Source: JANNSX01 sp041397825
Lineage (GTDB): Bacteria; Pseudomonadota; Alphaproteobacteria; Rhizobiales; Hyphomicrobiaceae
NCBI GenBank assembly: GCA_041397825.1
Contig: JAWKVX010000006.1
Location: 124,001 to 188,000, forward strand
Reading direction: 5' to 3'
DNA length: 64,000 nucleotides
Under the pieces are notes generated by a model. It ran no database searches and was not told where the DNA came from. It worked only from the letters and a program-made list of their open reading frames with translations. A program made the translations under genes and the position numbers. Below are positions 1 to 7,890 of this stretch, one piece after another. How positions within the stretch are numbered: position 1 is the first letter of the stretch; the number at the start of each line of letters is the position of its first letter.

Positions 1-904
1 TCAGCACCGGCGCGTCGAGCCAAGAGAGGTCCCGGCCAACCTCGCCGCGGATGCCTCTGAGCATCGCCAGGCGCTCGGCGTTGGCCTTGCCGCGCGGCCG
101 GCCCGACCAATCCGGCGCCTGCCATGTGTTGGCCGCGCAATTGCCGCCGGCATGCACCCGGGCTTCCGTCTCACGGCGCTCGACGATCACGCCCTGGCCG
201 GCGTCGAGGCCGGCCAAGGTGAAGATCGCCGGTGCCGACACGGGGGTCGAGACGAGCATCTCGAGGGCCGCATTGTAGCTCGTTGCCTGCTCGAAGACCC
301 GCCGCAGCAGATGGGCCGGCGGCAAATGCCCGTTCCGCCAGATCCTCGTCCGATTGACCGCCCAGTCGGCCGGCATGAGGCCGGTCGGCATGTGCATCGG
401 CGCCTGATTGAGGGCCGCCGAGAAGCGTCCCGGGGCCATCGCCTGCAGGACACCCGCGAAGCCCGGCCAGGTCATGGTCGTCCAGGGGCCGGCATCGCCG
501 ACGAGCCGCGCCGCCATGATGTGCCGGCCAAGCCCCGGCGTCCGCCAGTCAAGCACCCGGACCAGACGGGCGCTCCGCCCGCCCGATGCGGGCTTCACGC
601 CCGTCGTGCATCCCCATTCATAGTGTACGTTGAAGAAGTACCCGCCCGCGCGGCCAAGGCGCCGGGCGACGGCATCGATCTCGTCGAGATAGGGATTGGC
701 GCTCCGAGCCAGCCATTGCCGCGAGATTCGGTCCGCCAAAGTGAGGAGGAGCTCCGGCGTGTGACCAGCGGCCTCGTCGAGCAGAGCCGCGGCATGCGCA
801 TGAGCGTGGGCGAGCGTCGACAGCCCCAGCTCAGACCCGACATCGTGGACGGGGATCGGCGGAAGGCCGGACTCGACCGGCGGTCTCGGGTTCGCCTTTG
901 CCAT
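1..904 (-). CDS. C45/NAAA-like Ntn hydrolase (3' end outside the window)
   Basis: Reading the minus strand from the ATG at 904 gives about 301 residues with no stop before the window edge, so the C-terminus is missing. The protein has no signal peptide. Around residue 100 it has NVHYEWGCTTGV followed by RLVRVLDWRTPG. This is the layout of N-terminal nucleophile hydrolases of the acyl-CoA:6-aminopenicillanate acyltransferase (C45) and N-acylethanolamine acid amidase group, in which a Cys freed by self-cleavage becomes the nucleophile. The Cys of EWGCTT is the likely nucleophile, and the following Arg and Asp match the family. A GAGG motif nine bases upstream supports this start. The substrate cannot be told; an amide or acyl-amine is expected. 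Confidence 0.6.
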   Translation of the reverse strand, partial: MAKANPRPPVESGLPPIPVHDVGSELGLSTLAHAHAHAAALLDEAAGHTPELLLTLADRISRQWLARSANPYLDEIDAVARRLGRAGGYFFNVHYEWGCTTGVKPASGGRSARLVRVLDWRTPGLGRHIMAARLVGDAGPWTTMTWPGFAGVLQAMAPGRFSAALNQAPMHMPTGLMPADWAVNRTRIWRNGHLPPAHLLRRVFEQATSYNAALEMLVSTPVSAPAIFTLAGLDAGQGVIVERRETEARVHAGGNCAANTWQAPDWSGRPRGKANAERLAMLRGIRGEVGRDLSWLDAPVL

Positions 905-1091
905 AGCTGCCGACCTCGGTGGCCCTCTCCTCAACCACCATGGCCAGAGGCGAGGTATTCATGAACAGTGTTCAATATGGTTTCTCGCCGCCTCGGCTTC
1001 AAGAGTCGGCATGGCTGCCGGCTGGCCGATTGACTAGCTTGCTCACGTCGGCAGCACGCTCCGTCACCCGTCGCGCGGGCGAGGAAGCGGC

Positions 1092-1121
1092 TTGACGCGA
1101 CGCCCGGGGTTTCACTATAGA
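1092..1121 (+). promoter_or_regulatory. Candidate sigma-70 promoter of rpmB
   Basis: TTGACG at 1092-1097 and TATAGA at 1116-1121 are separated by 18 bases and lie about 105 bases upstream of the L28 start. It is the only good -35/-10 pair seen in the 905-1225 gap, which otherwise shows no gene. Assignment is by motif match only. Confidence 0.45.
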
Positions 1122-1225
1122 GAACGCCTGCGCGCGAGATTGATGGCCATTCGGCTCCTTTATCGGCGTGCGGGATCGAGATACCCACAAGATCCTCGGA
1201 TTCTTTCAGGCGGGAGCCCATTGCC

Positions 1226-1519
1226 ATGTCGCGCCGTTGCGAGCTGACCGGACGAGATGCCCAGTACGGCAACTTGGTGAGTCATGCCAATAACAGGACC
1301 CGCCGCCGCTGGAATCCCAATCTTTGCAACGTGACGCTGATGTCCGAGGTGCTGGGCCGGTCGGTCTCGCTGAGGATCTGCGCCAATGCCTTGCGCACCG
1401 TCGAGCATCGTGGCGGCCTGGACGCCTTCCTTGCCAAGGCGAAGGCCGACGACCTTTCGGCGCGGGCCCTGAAGCTGAAGCGCGAGATCGCCAAGAAGGC
1501 GGCCACTGCCAGCGTCTGA
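1226..1519 (+). CDS. rpmB: 50S ribosomal protein L28
   Basis: This 97-residue protein starts MSRRCELTGR and carries the L28 signature of a Cys near the N-terminus, a VSHANNRTRRRW block and a basic C-terminal half with NALRTVEHRGGLDAFL. It binds 23S rRNA in the large subunit. The length fits the long alphaproteobacterial form of about 97 residues. The ATG is preceded by GGCGGGAG. It is a single-gene unit between two minus-strand genes, with a plausible promoter about 105 bases upstream. Confidence 0.95.
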   Translation: MSRRCELTGRDAQYGNLVSHANNRTRRRWNPNLCNVTLMSEVLGRSVSLRICANALRTVEHRGGLDAFLAKAKADDLSARALKLKREIAKKAATASV

Positions 1520-1571
1520 CATCCACCTATGACCGGTGGCTGCGGGCCTGTGCTCTCAGGCGCGAGCGAAC

Positions 1572-2381
1572 CTAGACGATCGCACCGGGCAGCCGGCGGT
1601 TGCGCGTCGCCAGTAGGCGAGGGCTATGACCCAGATCGTAGCTGATGTCCTGCCATTCCACCTGCACCCTGACCTCCTGAATGCCGGACAGAGCACCTGA
1701 TGTCGGCATCTCCGTCGGTGGCGGAGAGGCCTTTCCATCCTGCGTCTGACCTTTCGCCGGCGGCGTGGTCTCGCACGACGTGGCGTCGGCACAGCTCGAG
1801 TCACCGTTCCTGGCCCGACTCCTCTTGCGAGGCTTCGGGCTGTCGACGAGCTCCCAGTCGGGCGCGAGAACATTGGGCACGACGAAACTTGCCGCCTCGA
1901 TCTTCGGGTTCATGAGATGGCGGCATTCATCCGCGATGCGGACCTCGGCGAGGCCATAGGAGACGCTCACGGCGTAGCCCCGGCCGTCGTCACAGCTGAA
2001 AGGCTTCACCGCGTGGGCGACGCGGGTGCGCCCACAGACGGCCGGATCACTACAGGAAACGGCACGCTTGCTGGCGGACCGGCGGCGGACAGACAGCACA
2101 TCGGCATCGGGAAGCGTCGGCAGCAGGGACGACTTCTCTTGCCGCTCGACGTCGAACGTCGTCGCAGCCGCCAGAACGACCTCCTCCGGCTTCTTGCCCG
2201 TGCGCCTGGCGACCGCCGCGCGCTGCATCGCCTCACACTCGGGCTTGACCCGCACGATTGTCTCGAAGTCGCTGACCTGCACGATCTCGCCGTAGGGCTC
2301 GACGCACTCCTTCGCCATCGCCGGCGCCGCCGACGCAAGCGCAGCCGATAGCCCGACTGCAATTCCCATCCCCACACGCAT
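1572..2381 (-). CDS. Secreted protein of unknown function
   Basis: A 269-residue protein that I do not recognise. It begins with a clear Sec signal peptide, a hydrophobic stretch ending in ...SAAPAMA before KECVEPYGE, so it should be periplasmic or outer-surface. The mature part has several Cys (residues in VKPEC, VSCSDPAVCG, FSCDD, DECRH) that could form disulfides, then a low-complexity Pro/Ser/Thr stretch near residues 190-225 with a CADATSCE pair. It ends with a segment rich in beta-forming residues, VRVQVEWQDISYDLG. It is convergent with rpmB. Codon use is GC-rich like its neighbours. Confidence 0.65.
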   Translation of the reverse strand: MRVGMGIAVGLSAALASAAPAMAKECVEPYGEIVQVSDFETIVRVKPECEAMQRAAVARRTGKKPEEVVLAAATTFDVERQEKSSLLPTLPDADVLSVRRRSASKRAVSCSDPAVCGRTRVAHAVKPFSCDDGRGYAVSVSYGLAEVRIADECRHLMNPKIEAASFVVPNVLAPDWELVDSPKPRKRSRARNGDSSCADATSCETTPPAKGQTQDGKASPPPTEMPTSGALSGIQEVRVQVEWQDISYDLGHSPRLLATRNRRLPGAIV

Positions 2382-2541
2382 GCCACACCCTGAATATTAT
2401 TCTTCGGGTCTTGTACAACGCATGAGAATAGCAGAAACATCCTCAAGGAAAATTAGCTTCCTTGACTGCAATCTATGACAACGTCGGAGTGTATATTTCA
2501 GAATTGGAAACGTGCATCGCGCTGGCAGCCCCGAGAGCCGG

Positions 2542-2637
2542 TCAGTTGTCGTCGTAAAGCCGGAACGCCTTGCGGACCTGGTTGTTCACCAGGTCGATGC
2601 CTTTCTCCTGAGCGGTGGGGGAGCTACCCGGTTCCAG
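2542..2637 (-). other. Coding-like in-frame segment after the stop of the first MttB gene
   Basis: Directly after the TGA (2638-2640) that ends the MttB-family gene, the same frame stays open for 31 codons and then meets a second TGA at 2542-2544. The last 21 codons (EKGIDLVNNQVRK, then AFRLYDDN) have G or C in the third position almost throughout, as in real genes here. There is no convincing start codon or ribosome site. It could be an ancestral C-terminus cut off by the TGA, a read-through product, or chance. The rest of the 2382-2541 gap shows nothing. Confidence 0.35.
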
Positions 2638-4209
2638 TCAAGTCAGGCTATCGGGCAACATCGCCTTCTTCTTGGCGATGAACGCCCCGAGCGCCTCGTC
2701 GATGCCGGGATCCAGCGCCGGCGCCTCATATTCCTTGAGCCACTTCTCCGCGACGCCGTGCGCCTTCTGGTCGGTTCTGAGGCCACCCTCCGCCGTCCAC
2801 TGCTCGAAGGAGTTATTGTCCGCGACGATCGAGCGGTAGAACGCCGTCTCGAAATTGTCCTGGGTGTGCTTCGAGCCGAGGAAATGCGTCTGTCCGTTGC
2901 CGCGCACCTCGCGGATCGCCGAGAGCGCCTGACCGTTCTCGGAGAGATCAATGCCGGCGGCGAACCGCTGCATCATGGCGCACTGGTCGACGTCCATGAT
3001 GAACTTGTCGAAAGAGGAGACGAGGCCGCCCTCGAGCCAGCCGGCAGCGTGCAGCACGAAGTGTGTGCCGGCCATCAGCGTCGGAATGAGCGTCTGCGCG
3101 CTCTCGTAGGCCGCCTGGGCATCGCACAGCTTCGAGCCGCAGAGCGAGCCGCCGGAGCGGAACGGAATGCCGAGGCGCCGTGCGAGCTGTGCCGCGCCGT
3201 AGATCACCAGCGCCGGCTCCGGAGTGCCGAAGGTCGGGGCTCCGGATTGCATCGACATGGACGAGGCAAAGACGCCGAAGACGACCGGTGCCCCCTTGCG
3301 GATCAACTGCGTCGTCGCCGCTCCGACGAGTACCTCGGCAAGAACCTGCGTCAGCGTCCCGGCTTGCGAGACCGGGCTCATGGCCCCCGACAGGATGAAG
3401 GGCGTGGTGATGCAGGCCTGTCCGGCTCGGGCGTAGGTCTTAAGCGCCCCGAGCATGGTGCCATCGTAGATCATCGGCGAGTTGACGTTGATGAGGTTGA
3501 TCATCACGCAATTCTCGTCGACGAACTTCTCGCCGAACACGATTTTGGCCATCGCCACACTGTCCTCCGCCCGCAGCGGATGCGTGACAGAGCCCATGAA
3601 GGGCTTATCCGAATAGCGGATATGGCTGTAGACCATGTCCAGATGACGCTTGTGCACCGGCACGTCGACCGGCTCGCAGACGGTCCCGCCCGAATGGTGG
3701 AGCGAGGGTGCCATGTAGGCGAGCTTCACGAGGTTCTGGAAGTCCTCGATCGTCCCATAGCGGCGCTCGCCGTCGAGACCGCGGACAAATGGCGGACCAT
3801 AGACGGGTGCGAATACCGTCGTATCACCGCCGATCTCGACCGACCGTTCGGGATTGCGGGCATGCTGGGTAAAGCTTCGCGGAGCCGATGCCTGAATGAT
3901 CGACCGGCAGAGCCCCTTCGGAAATCTAACCCTGGTGCCGTCGACGCTCGCTCCCTGCTGTTTCCAGAGCGCGATGACCTCGTCATCATCGCGGATCTCG
4001 ATGCCGATCTCCTGCAGGATCAGCTCGGCATTGGCCTCGATCAGCTGCAGCCCGTCCTCGGTCAGGATGTCATAGGGCTTGATCTTGCGAACGATCGCCG
4101 GAAGTTGGACCGGACCCTGGCCGCGACGGGCCTGGCGACGGGCTTCGGCACCACCGCTCGAGCGGCGGCGGCGACCTTCGGCGGGAGTGGCAGGTGTCTC
4201 GTCGGCCAT
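2638..4209 (-). CDS. MttB-family (non-pyrrolysine) corrinoid methyltransferase, glycine betaine type
   Basis: A 523-residue protein of the trimethylamine methyltransferase MttB superfamily (COG5598). Family members move a methyl group from a methylated amine to a corrinoid protein. The archaeal MttB carries pyrrolysine at an in-frame TAG. This gene has no internal amber codon, so it belongs with the non-Pyl members such as MtgB, which demethylates glycine betaine to dimethylglycine. Landmarks are a basic N-terminal tail (residues 1-35), FTQHARNPERSVEIGG, HHSGGTVCEPVDVPVHKRH, GAPTFGTPEP and HAAGWLEGGLV. GAGG lies nine bases before the ATG. It is divergent from the corrinoid protein gene across 271 bases and is a paralog of the gene at 15022. 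The exact methylated amine is inferred. Confidence 0.8.
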   Translation of the reverse strand: MADETPATPAEGRRRRSSGGAEARRQARRGQGPVQLPAIVRKIKPYDILTEDGLQLIEANAELILQEIGIEIRDDDEVIALWKQQGASVDGTRVRFPKGLCRSIIQASAPRSFTQHARNPERSVEIGGDTTVFAPVYGPPFVRGLDGERRYGTIEDFQNLVKLAYMAPSLHHSGGTVCEPVDVPVHKRHLDMVYSHIRYSDKPFMGSVTHPLRAEDSVAMAKIVFGEKFVDENCVMINLINVNSPMIYDGTMLGALKTYARAGQACITTPFILSGAMSPVSQAGTLTQVLAEVLVGAATTQLIRKGAPVVFGVFASSMSMQSGAPTFGTPEPALVIYGAAQLARRLGIPFRSGGSLCGSKLCDAQAAYESAQTLIPTLMAGTHFVLHAAGWLEGGLVSSFDKFIMDVDQCAMMQRFAAGIDLSENGQALSAIREVRGNGQTHFLGSKHTQDNFETAFYRSIVADNNSFEQWTAEGGLRTDQKAHGVAEKWLKEYEAPALDPGIDEALGAFIAKKKAMLPDSLT

Positions 4210-4383
4210 GGCTGAACCTCGGTCGATGAAAAGGACGGCCCGCTTCCGGGCGGTTCTTGGATCTGACCTCTCAATGCGCTCTGGGCCTGCCCATTCGACC
4301 GTCCTGGCGCGGCCATTCGGCTATCCGATTGCGACATCATGCAAGTGATCTGTGGTGTCAGTTTGGCGAGCCCGCCTTCGCGT

Positions 4384-4425
4384 CCCAATGCCGCCGCGAC
4401 GAGTCGCTTTCGGCATTGCATTGGG
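4384..4425 (+). promoter_or_regulatory. Two competing hairpins in the leader of the corrinoid gene
   Basis: In the divergent gap, CCCAATGC (4384-4391) can pair with GCATTGGG (4418-4425). The overlapping CAATGCCG (4386-4393) can instead pair with CGGCATTG (4411-4418). The two 8-bp stems exclude each other and lie 56-97 bases upstream of the corrinoid gene start. I do not see a cobalamin riboswitch box. A regulatory role is only suggested by the geometry. Confidence 0.3.
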
Positions 4426-4480
4426 CGGGTCAGGGCAAGTATGAAGACCCGTCCGCATCTGCGAGCCCCGGAGCAGTTTC

Positions 4481-5182
4481 ATGGCCGACGACGACATCGA
4501 CCTCAAAGCCCTGAGCGACGACGATCTCGTCGCACAGATGCACGACGATCTCTACGACGGTCTCAAGGAGGAGATCGAGGAGGGGGTCAACATTCTGCTC
4601 GAGCGTGGCTGGGCACCCTACAAGGTCCTGACCGACGCCCTGGTCGAGGGCATGCGCATCGTCGGCGTCGACTTCCGCGACGGCATCCTGTTCGTTCCCG
4701 AGGTGCTGCTATCGGCCAACGCCATGAAGGCGGGCATGTTCATCCTCCGCCCCCTCCTGGCGGCTACCGGCGCACCAAAGCAGGGCAAGATGGTGATCGG
4801 AACCGTCAAGGGCGACATCCACGACATCGGTAAGAATCTCGTCGGCATGATGATGGAAGGTGCCGGCTTCGAGGTGATCGACCTGGGCATCAACAATCCG
4901 GTCGAGAAGTACCTTGAGGCGATCGATCAGCACCAACCGGACATCATCGGCATGTCGGCCCTGCTGACCACCACCATGCCCTACATGAAGGTCGTCATCG
5001 ACCAGCTCAAGGAGAAGGGGCTGCGCGACAAGCTCATCGTCATGGTCGGTGGCGCTCCACTCAACGAGGAGTTCGGCAAGGCGGTGGGCGCGGACGCCTA
5101 CTGCCGCGACGCGGCGGTCGCTGTCGAGACGGCGAAGGACCTCGTCAAGCGCAAGCACAACGTGCTCGGAGCGCGGGCCTAG
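4481..5182 (+). CDS. Corrinoid (methylcobalamin) protein partner of MttB, MtgC/MttC type
   Basis: A 233-residue cytoplasmic methyl carrier. Residues 1-95 form the helical cap domain and residues 100-228 the B12-binding Rossmann domain. The base-off/His-on motif is D112-x-H114-x-x-G117 within GDIHDIGKNLV, followed by GMSALLTTTM and a VGGAPLNEEFG loop. The protein accepts a methyl group from an MttB-family enzyme and passes it on, usually to tetrahydrofolate through a second methyltransferase. GGAG lies seven bases before the ATG. It is divergent from the MttB gene at 2638-4209, so the two are probably co-regulated. No second methyltransferase or reductive activator (RamA type) is visible in this window. 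Confidence 0.9.
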   Translation: MADDDIDLKALSDDDLVAQMHDDLYDGLKEEIEEGVNILLERGWAPYKVLTDALVEGMRIVGVDFRDGILFVPEVLLSANAMKAGMFILRPLLAATGAPKQGKMVIGTVKGDIHDIGKNLVGMMMEGAGFEVIDLGINNPVEKYLEAIDQHQPDIIGMSALLTTTMPYMKVVIDQLKEKGLRDKLIVMVGGAPLNEEFGKAVGADAYCRDAAVAVETAKDLVKRKHNVLGARA

Positions 5183-5225
5183 CCGGACGCTCGATCCACT
5201 CGCACAGATCGATCCAACAATTTGA

Positions 5226-5251
5226 CATGCCGACCAGATTTGGTCGGCATG
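5226..5251. repeat. Perfect 11-bp inverted repeat after the corrinoid gene
   Basis: CATGCCGACCA (5226-5236) and TGGTCGGCATG (5241-5251) flank a GATT loop, 43 bases after the corrinoid gene stop. There is no strong T run, so it may be a terminator needing other factors, or an operator for the next gene, whose start is 66 bases downstream. A TTGACA overlaps its left edge (5222-5227), but no good -10 is paired with it. Confidence 0.5.
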
Positions 5252-5316
5252 CTGCCGTTCTGGCGCCCATATTTTCGACCAAGAGTAGCGTGGCTGCCTT
5301 GTTCGTGGAGCGTCTC

Positions 5317-5712
5317 ATGTTTCGTCCTCTCGTTCTGGCTCTGGCCACTCTCTCGATCGCCACGCCTCTCTCCGCCGGCGGCTCTCCGCTCGAAGGCACC
5401 TGGCTCGGCGAAGGCATCGTCCTGCCCCGCCTGGGTGAGCCCGAGGCAGTGACCTGCAAGGTCTTCTACTGGCAGACATCGGCGACCGTGCACGAGGTGG
5501 CGGCGAACTGCACGTCGGCCTCCTTCGAGTTCCAACAGGTCGGCGAGCTGACGACCGTTCGCGACGGCCGCTATATCGGCGAGTTCGAGAACGCCCAATA
5601 TCAGATCCGAGGCAAATTGCGCGTCTTGATCGATGGCGATGATCCGAACGGACAGGCCGTGACCTTCACCAGCGATCAGGCAACCGGCGAGTTCAAACTA
5701 ACGCGGTTGTAG
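5317..5712 (+). CDS. Small secreted protein of unknown function
   Basis: The open frame begins at 5227, but the internal ATG at 5317 is preferred. It follows a TGGAG ribosome site, and the protein then starts directly with a signal peptide (MFRPLVLALATLSIATPLSAG). The mature part is about 110 residues of beta-rich sequence (LEGTWLGEG, VHEVAANCTSASFEFQQV, DGRYIGEFENAQYQIRG) with two Cys. It resembles small periplasmic lipocalin- or beta-sandwich-like proteins, but I do not recognise a family. It is convergent with the TauE-like gene, ten bases away. Confidence 0.6.
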   Translation: MFRPLVLALATLSIATPLSAGGSPLEGTWLGEGIVLPRLGEPEAVTCKVFYWQTSATVHEVAANCTSASFEFQQVGELTTVRDGRYIGEFENAQYQIRGKLRVLIDGDDPNGQAVTFTSDQATGEFKLTRL

Positions 5713-5721
5713 CTGACCGTC

Positions 5722-6462
5722 TCAGGCCACGGCTTTCAGGATCAGAGCGAAACCCATCGCCACGAGCGCGCCCAGCACGAGCGTGCGAATGGTCTCGGCC
5801 GCAAGCCGCCGGCGAAGCACATTGCCGACGGCGACACCCAACAGGGCGGGCAGAATGCCGGCCAAGGACAAGCCCAGCTCCCACCATCCGAGCAATCCGA
5901 TCCTCGCCAGGCCCACCAGCATCACCAGCGACGACATCGTGAATGAGATGTTCGAGGCCTGAATGAAGAGGGCCGGTGTCAGGCCAGCCGACAGGAGATA
6001 GGGGACGAGTGGCATCACCTGCGAGCCGGTCAGCCCGTTGAAGAACCCGGTCGCCAGGCCGACGGGACCCTTGGCGAGGCTCGCCATGCGCTCCGGCATG
6101 GTCCATGGCCCACGCACCAGCATGAAACCCGCATAGGCGGCAAGCACACCTCCGAGCACGGCAGCGGCCAGATGGTCGTCGACCTCCGGCAGAACGAGAA
6201 GGCCGAGCATCAGTCCGGGCAGCACCGCGACATAGATCGGCCAGAACCGGCCCGCGGCCTCACGGAACCCACCGGCATCCCGCATGACGAGGATGTTGCT
6301 CGAGATCGACGGCAGCAGCACCAGCGGCATGCCGGTCTTGAGACCGATGCTGAGCGCCAGGAGCGGCAGCGCCGTTGTCGAGTATCCGATGCCGGTGACG
6401 CCCTTGACGATGCCGGCTGCCAAGAGAGCAAGCGCCGCCAGTGCGATCTCCCCGATGGTCAT
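5722..6462 (-). CDS. TauE/SafE family membrane transporter
   Basis: A 246-residue integral membrane protein with about eight hydrophobic segments. The two halves carry the TauE/SafE hallmarks: an N-terminal LAAGIVKGVTGIGYSTTALPLLAL motif (residues 15-38) and a C-terminal GFFNGLTGSQVMPLVPYLL motif. The family exports sulfite, sulfoacetate or other small anions, or moves uncharacterised substrates. It stands alone on the minus strand, so its substrate cannot be inferred. The start is the first ATG of the frame, with an AGGAGATGAATG context. Confidence 0.8.
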   Translation of the reverse strand: MTIGEIALAALALLAAGIVKGVTGIGYSTTALPLLALSIGLKTGMPLVLLPSISSNILVMRDAGGFREAAGRFWPIYVAVLPGLMLGLLVLPEVDDHLAAAVLGGVLAAYAGFMLVRGPWTMPERMASLAKGPVGLATGFFNGLTGSQVMPLVPYLLSAGLTPALFIQASNISFTMSSLVMLVGLARIGLLGWWELGLSLAGILPALLGVAVGNVLRRRLAAETIRTLVLGALVAMGFALILKAVA

Positions 6463-6668
6463 TCATCTCCTCCGGATGCCCGATCGAGCACGCTTCCTCC
6501 GTCACCCATCATAACTGAAGGCTGCACGCGCCATTCAGGTCCGGTTCAAGTCGACCGTTACATTGTACGCCCCATGGGTGGGGCGGCGATACGAGCCGTG
6601 TAGCCGGGTTCCACCCCGGTCCAAAGCACGGCGCTACATCGCCGGAAGTCCGAAAGGGGACGAAAATC

Positions 6669-7031
6669 ATGCAGACCTGGACATCCATCGGCGCCGTGGC
6701 CGCCGTCGTCGTCGCGGCGCTCGCGACACCAGCCAGCGCCGGCGGTACTCATCGGGACTGCCGCTACAGCGAGTGGCAGGGCTTTCATCGACATGTCGGC
6801 AGCTACAATCGCGCCGTGAGCTGCGACGAGGAGATTCAGCACCGTCGTACGAGCCGTCACCGCCCCTGGGGCCAGCGCCGGCTTCACGTCGAGGTACCTT
6901 TAGGCTACCGGACGCACTCGTACAGCGGCTATGGCGGCAACTCGTCGTCCTGCGTCCGCGACTGGCATTGCGAGCGGACCGGGCTCTTCGGGCTCGACAA
7001 GTATTGCTACTGGCGTCAGGTCTGCGACTGA
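6669..7031 (+). CDS. Small Cys-rich secreted protein
   Basis: A 120-residue protein with a signal peptide ending ...ATPASAGG at about residue 25. The mature form is rich in Arg, His, Tyr and Cys. It has single Cys in HRDCRYS and VSCDEE and a cluster SSCVRDWHCE, KYCYWRQVCD near the C-terminus, compatible with three disulfides. An AAAGGGGACGAAA ribosome site precedes the ATG. No family is recognised. It is convergent with the TetR gene after a 112-base gap in which nothing was seen. Confidence 0.6.
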   Translation: MQTWTSIGAVAAVVVAALATPASAGGTHRDCRYSEWQGFHRHVGSYNRAVSCDEEIQHRRTSRHRPWGQRRLHVEVPLGYRTHSYSGYGGNSSSCVRDWHCERTGLFGLDKYCYWRQVCD

Positions 7032-7143
7032 TCGGACATGGCGGCTGCACCGCGCGGGACGCCCCCCGGCCCGCCCGGATGCCATGCTCGTGAACCGGTA
7101 GACCTCGGCCCTGCCTGCCCGACAAACGGCAGGCGGGGCCACC

Positions 7144-7785
7144 TCATATTCGCACCCCACCACCGGGCTTCCACCTGCCAAACAACAGTCCGGGAAGATC
7201 CGGGATCGGTGGCCGGGCGCCGGCCGGACCGCGATCGAGGGCGCCTGAAATCGCCAGATGTGCGTAGCCGTGCACACTGCTCCAGACCATGAGGGCGAGC
7301 TCGCGAATATCCTCTTCGCCGCTTGCACCCAGCCGCTCGGCAGCCGGACGGACGATGTCCGTCAGCTGGCGATAGGCGCGATCCGAGGCAGCGCAGAGAT
7401 CGGGGTCGCTCCAGTCGAGGCGCGAACCTGAGAACATCAGTTGTATGAGCGCGGGATTGTCGACTGCGAAGCCGACATAGGCTCTCCCCGCCGCGCGCAG
7501 CCGCTCGAGCGGCGAGGTCGGGGCAGCGTCCATGGCCGTCTCGAGACTTGCATGGAAGTGCACGAATCCCTGGGCCGCAACGGCCGTCAGAAGACCCTGC
7601 AGGCTGCCGACATGATGGGCGGGTGCCGCATGCGAGACGCCAGCGCGCTGCGCCGCCGCCCGCAGCGTCAACGCGTCGAGGCCTTCGTCCTTCAAGATGC
7701 AATTGGCGGCCGCCACAAGCGCCTGGCGAAGATCGCCATGGTGGTAGGTCCGGCGGGTCGGCTTGGGTGGGACGCTCTTGCTCAT
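7144..7785 (-). CDS. TetR family transcriptional repressor
   Basis: A 213-residue regulator. Residues 14-60 form the TetR DNA-binding domain (YHHGDLRQALVAAA, then LTLRAAAQRAGVSHAAPAHHV). The C-terminal ligand-binding part contains FAVDNPALIQLMFS and SVHGYAHLAI, typical of the WHG-type C-terminal domain. It is divergent from the membrane-protein operon starting at 7891. Two near-identical palindromes lie between them, so it very likely represses both itself and that operon. The ligand is unknown. Confidence 0.85.
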   Translation of the reverse strand: MSKSVPPKPTRRTYHHGDLRQALVAAANCILKDEGLDALTLRAAAQRAGVSHAAPAHHVGSLQGLLTAVAAQGFVHFHASLETAMDAAPTSPLERLRAAGRAYVGFAVDNPALIQLMFSGSRLDWSDPDLCAASDRAYRQLTDIVRPAAERLGASGEEDIRELALMVWSSVHGYAHLAISGALDRGPAGARPPIPDLPGLLFGRWKPGGGVRI

Positions 7786-7827
7786 GGCACCTCGATTCGG
7801 ATGTCAGCGATATCGCAAGAATATTTT

Positions 7828-7848
7828 TATCTTGACATTGTCAAGATA
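7828..7848. promoter_or_regulatory. TetR operator 1 (perfect 21-bp palindrome)
   Basis: TATCTTGACA-T-TGTCAAGATA is a perfect palindrome with 10-bp arms around a single central base at 7838. It overlaps a TTGACA -35-like hexamer on each strand, so a bound repressor could block transcription both ways. It lies 43 bases upstream of the tetR start codon. Confidence 0.75.
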
Positions 7849-7861
7849 GCACGGCATGGTG

Positions 7862-7880
7862 ATTTTGACAATGTCAAGAT
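7862..7880. promoter_or_regulatory. TetR operator 2 (near-perfect palindrome)
   Basis: ATTTTGACA-A-TGTCAAGAT has 9-bp arms with one mismatch and the same core as operator 1. Its centre (7871) is 33 bp from that of operator 1, close to three helical turns, which suits cooperative binding on one face. It ends at the GGAGG ribosome site of the downstream gene. Confidence 0.7.
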
Positions 7881-7890
7881 GGAGGTTTGC

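Noticed and set aside
152..964. 270-residue plus-strand frame at the left edge
   Set aside because: The minus strand carries the Ntn-hydrolase motifs; the plus frame is Arg/Pro/His-rich with no family likeness.
2638..4209. Pyrrolysine-type MttB
   Set aside because: No in-frame TAG in this gene or in the paralog at 15022, and no pyl genes are seen.
2512..4215. 567-residue plus-strand frame opposite the first MttB
   Set aside because: Shadow of the MttB gene; it also crosses the true start region of that gene.
4210..4480. Cobalamin riboswitch before the corrinoid gene
   Set aside because: No B12-box-like conserved string could be found; only local hairpins.
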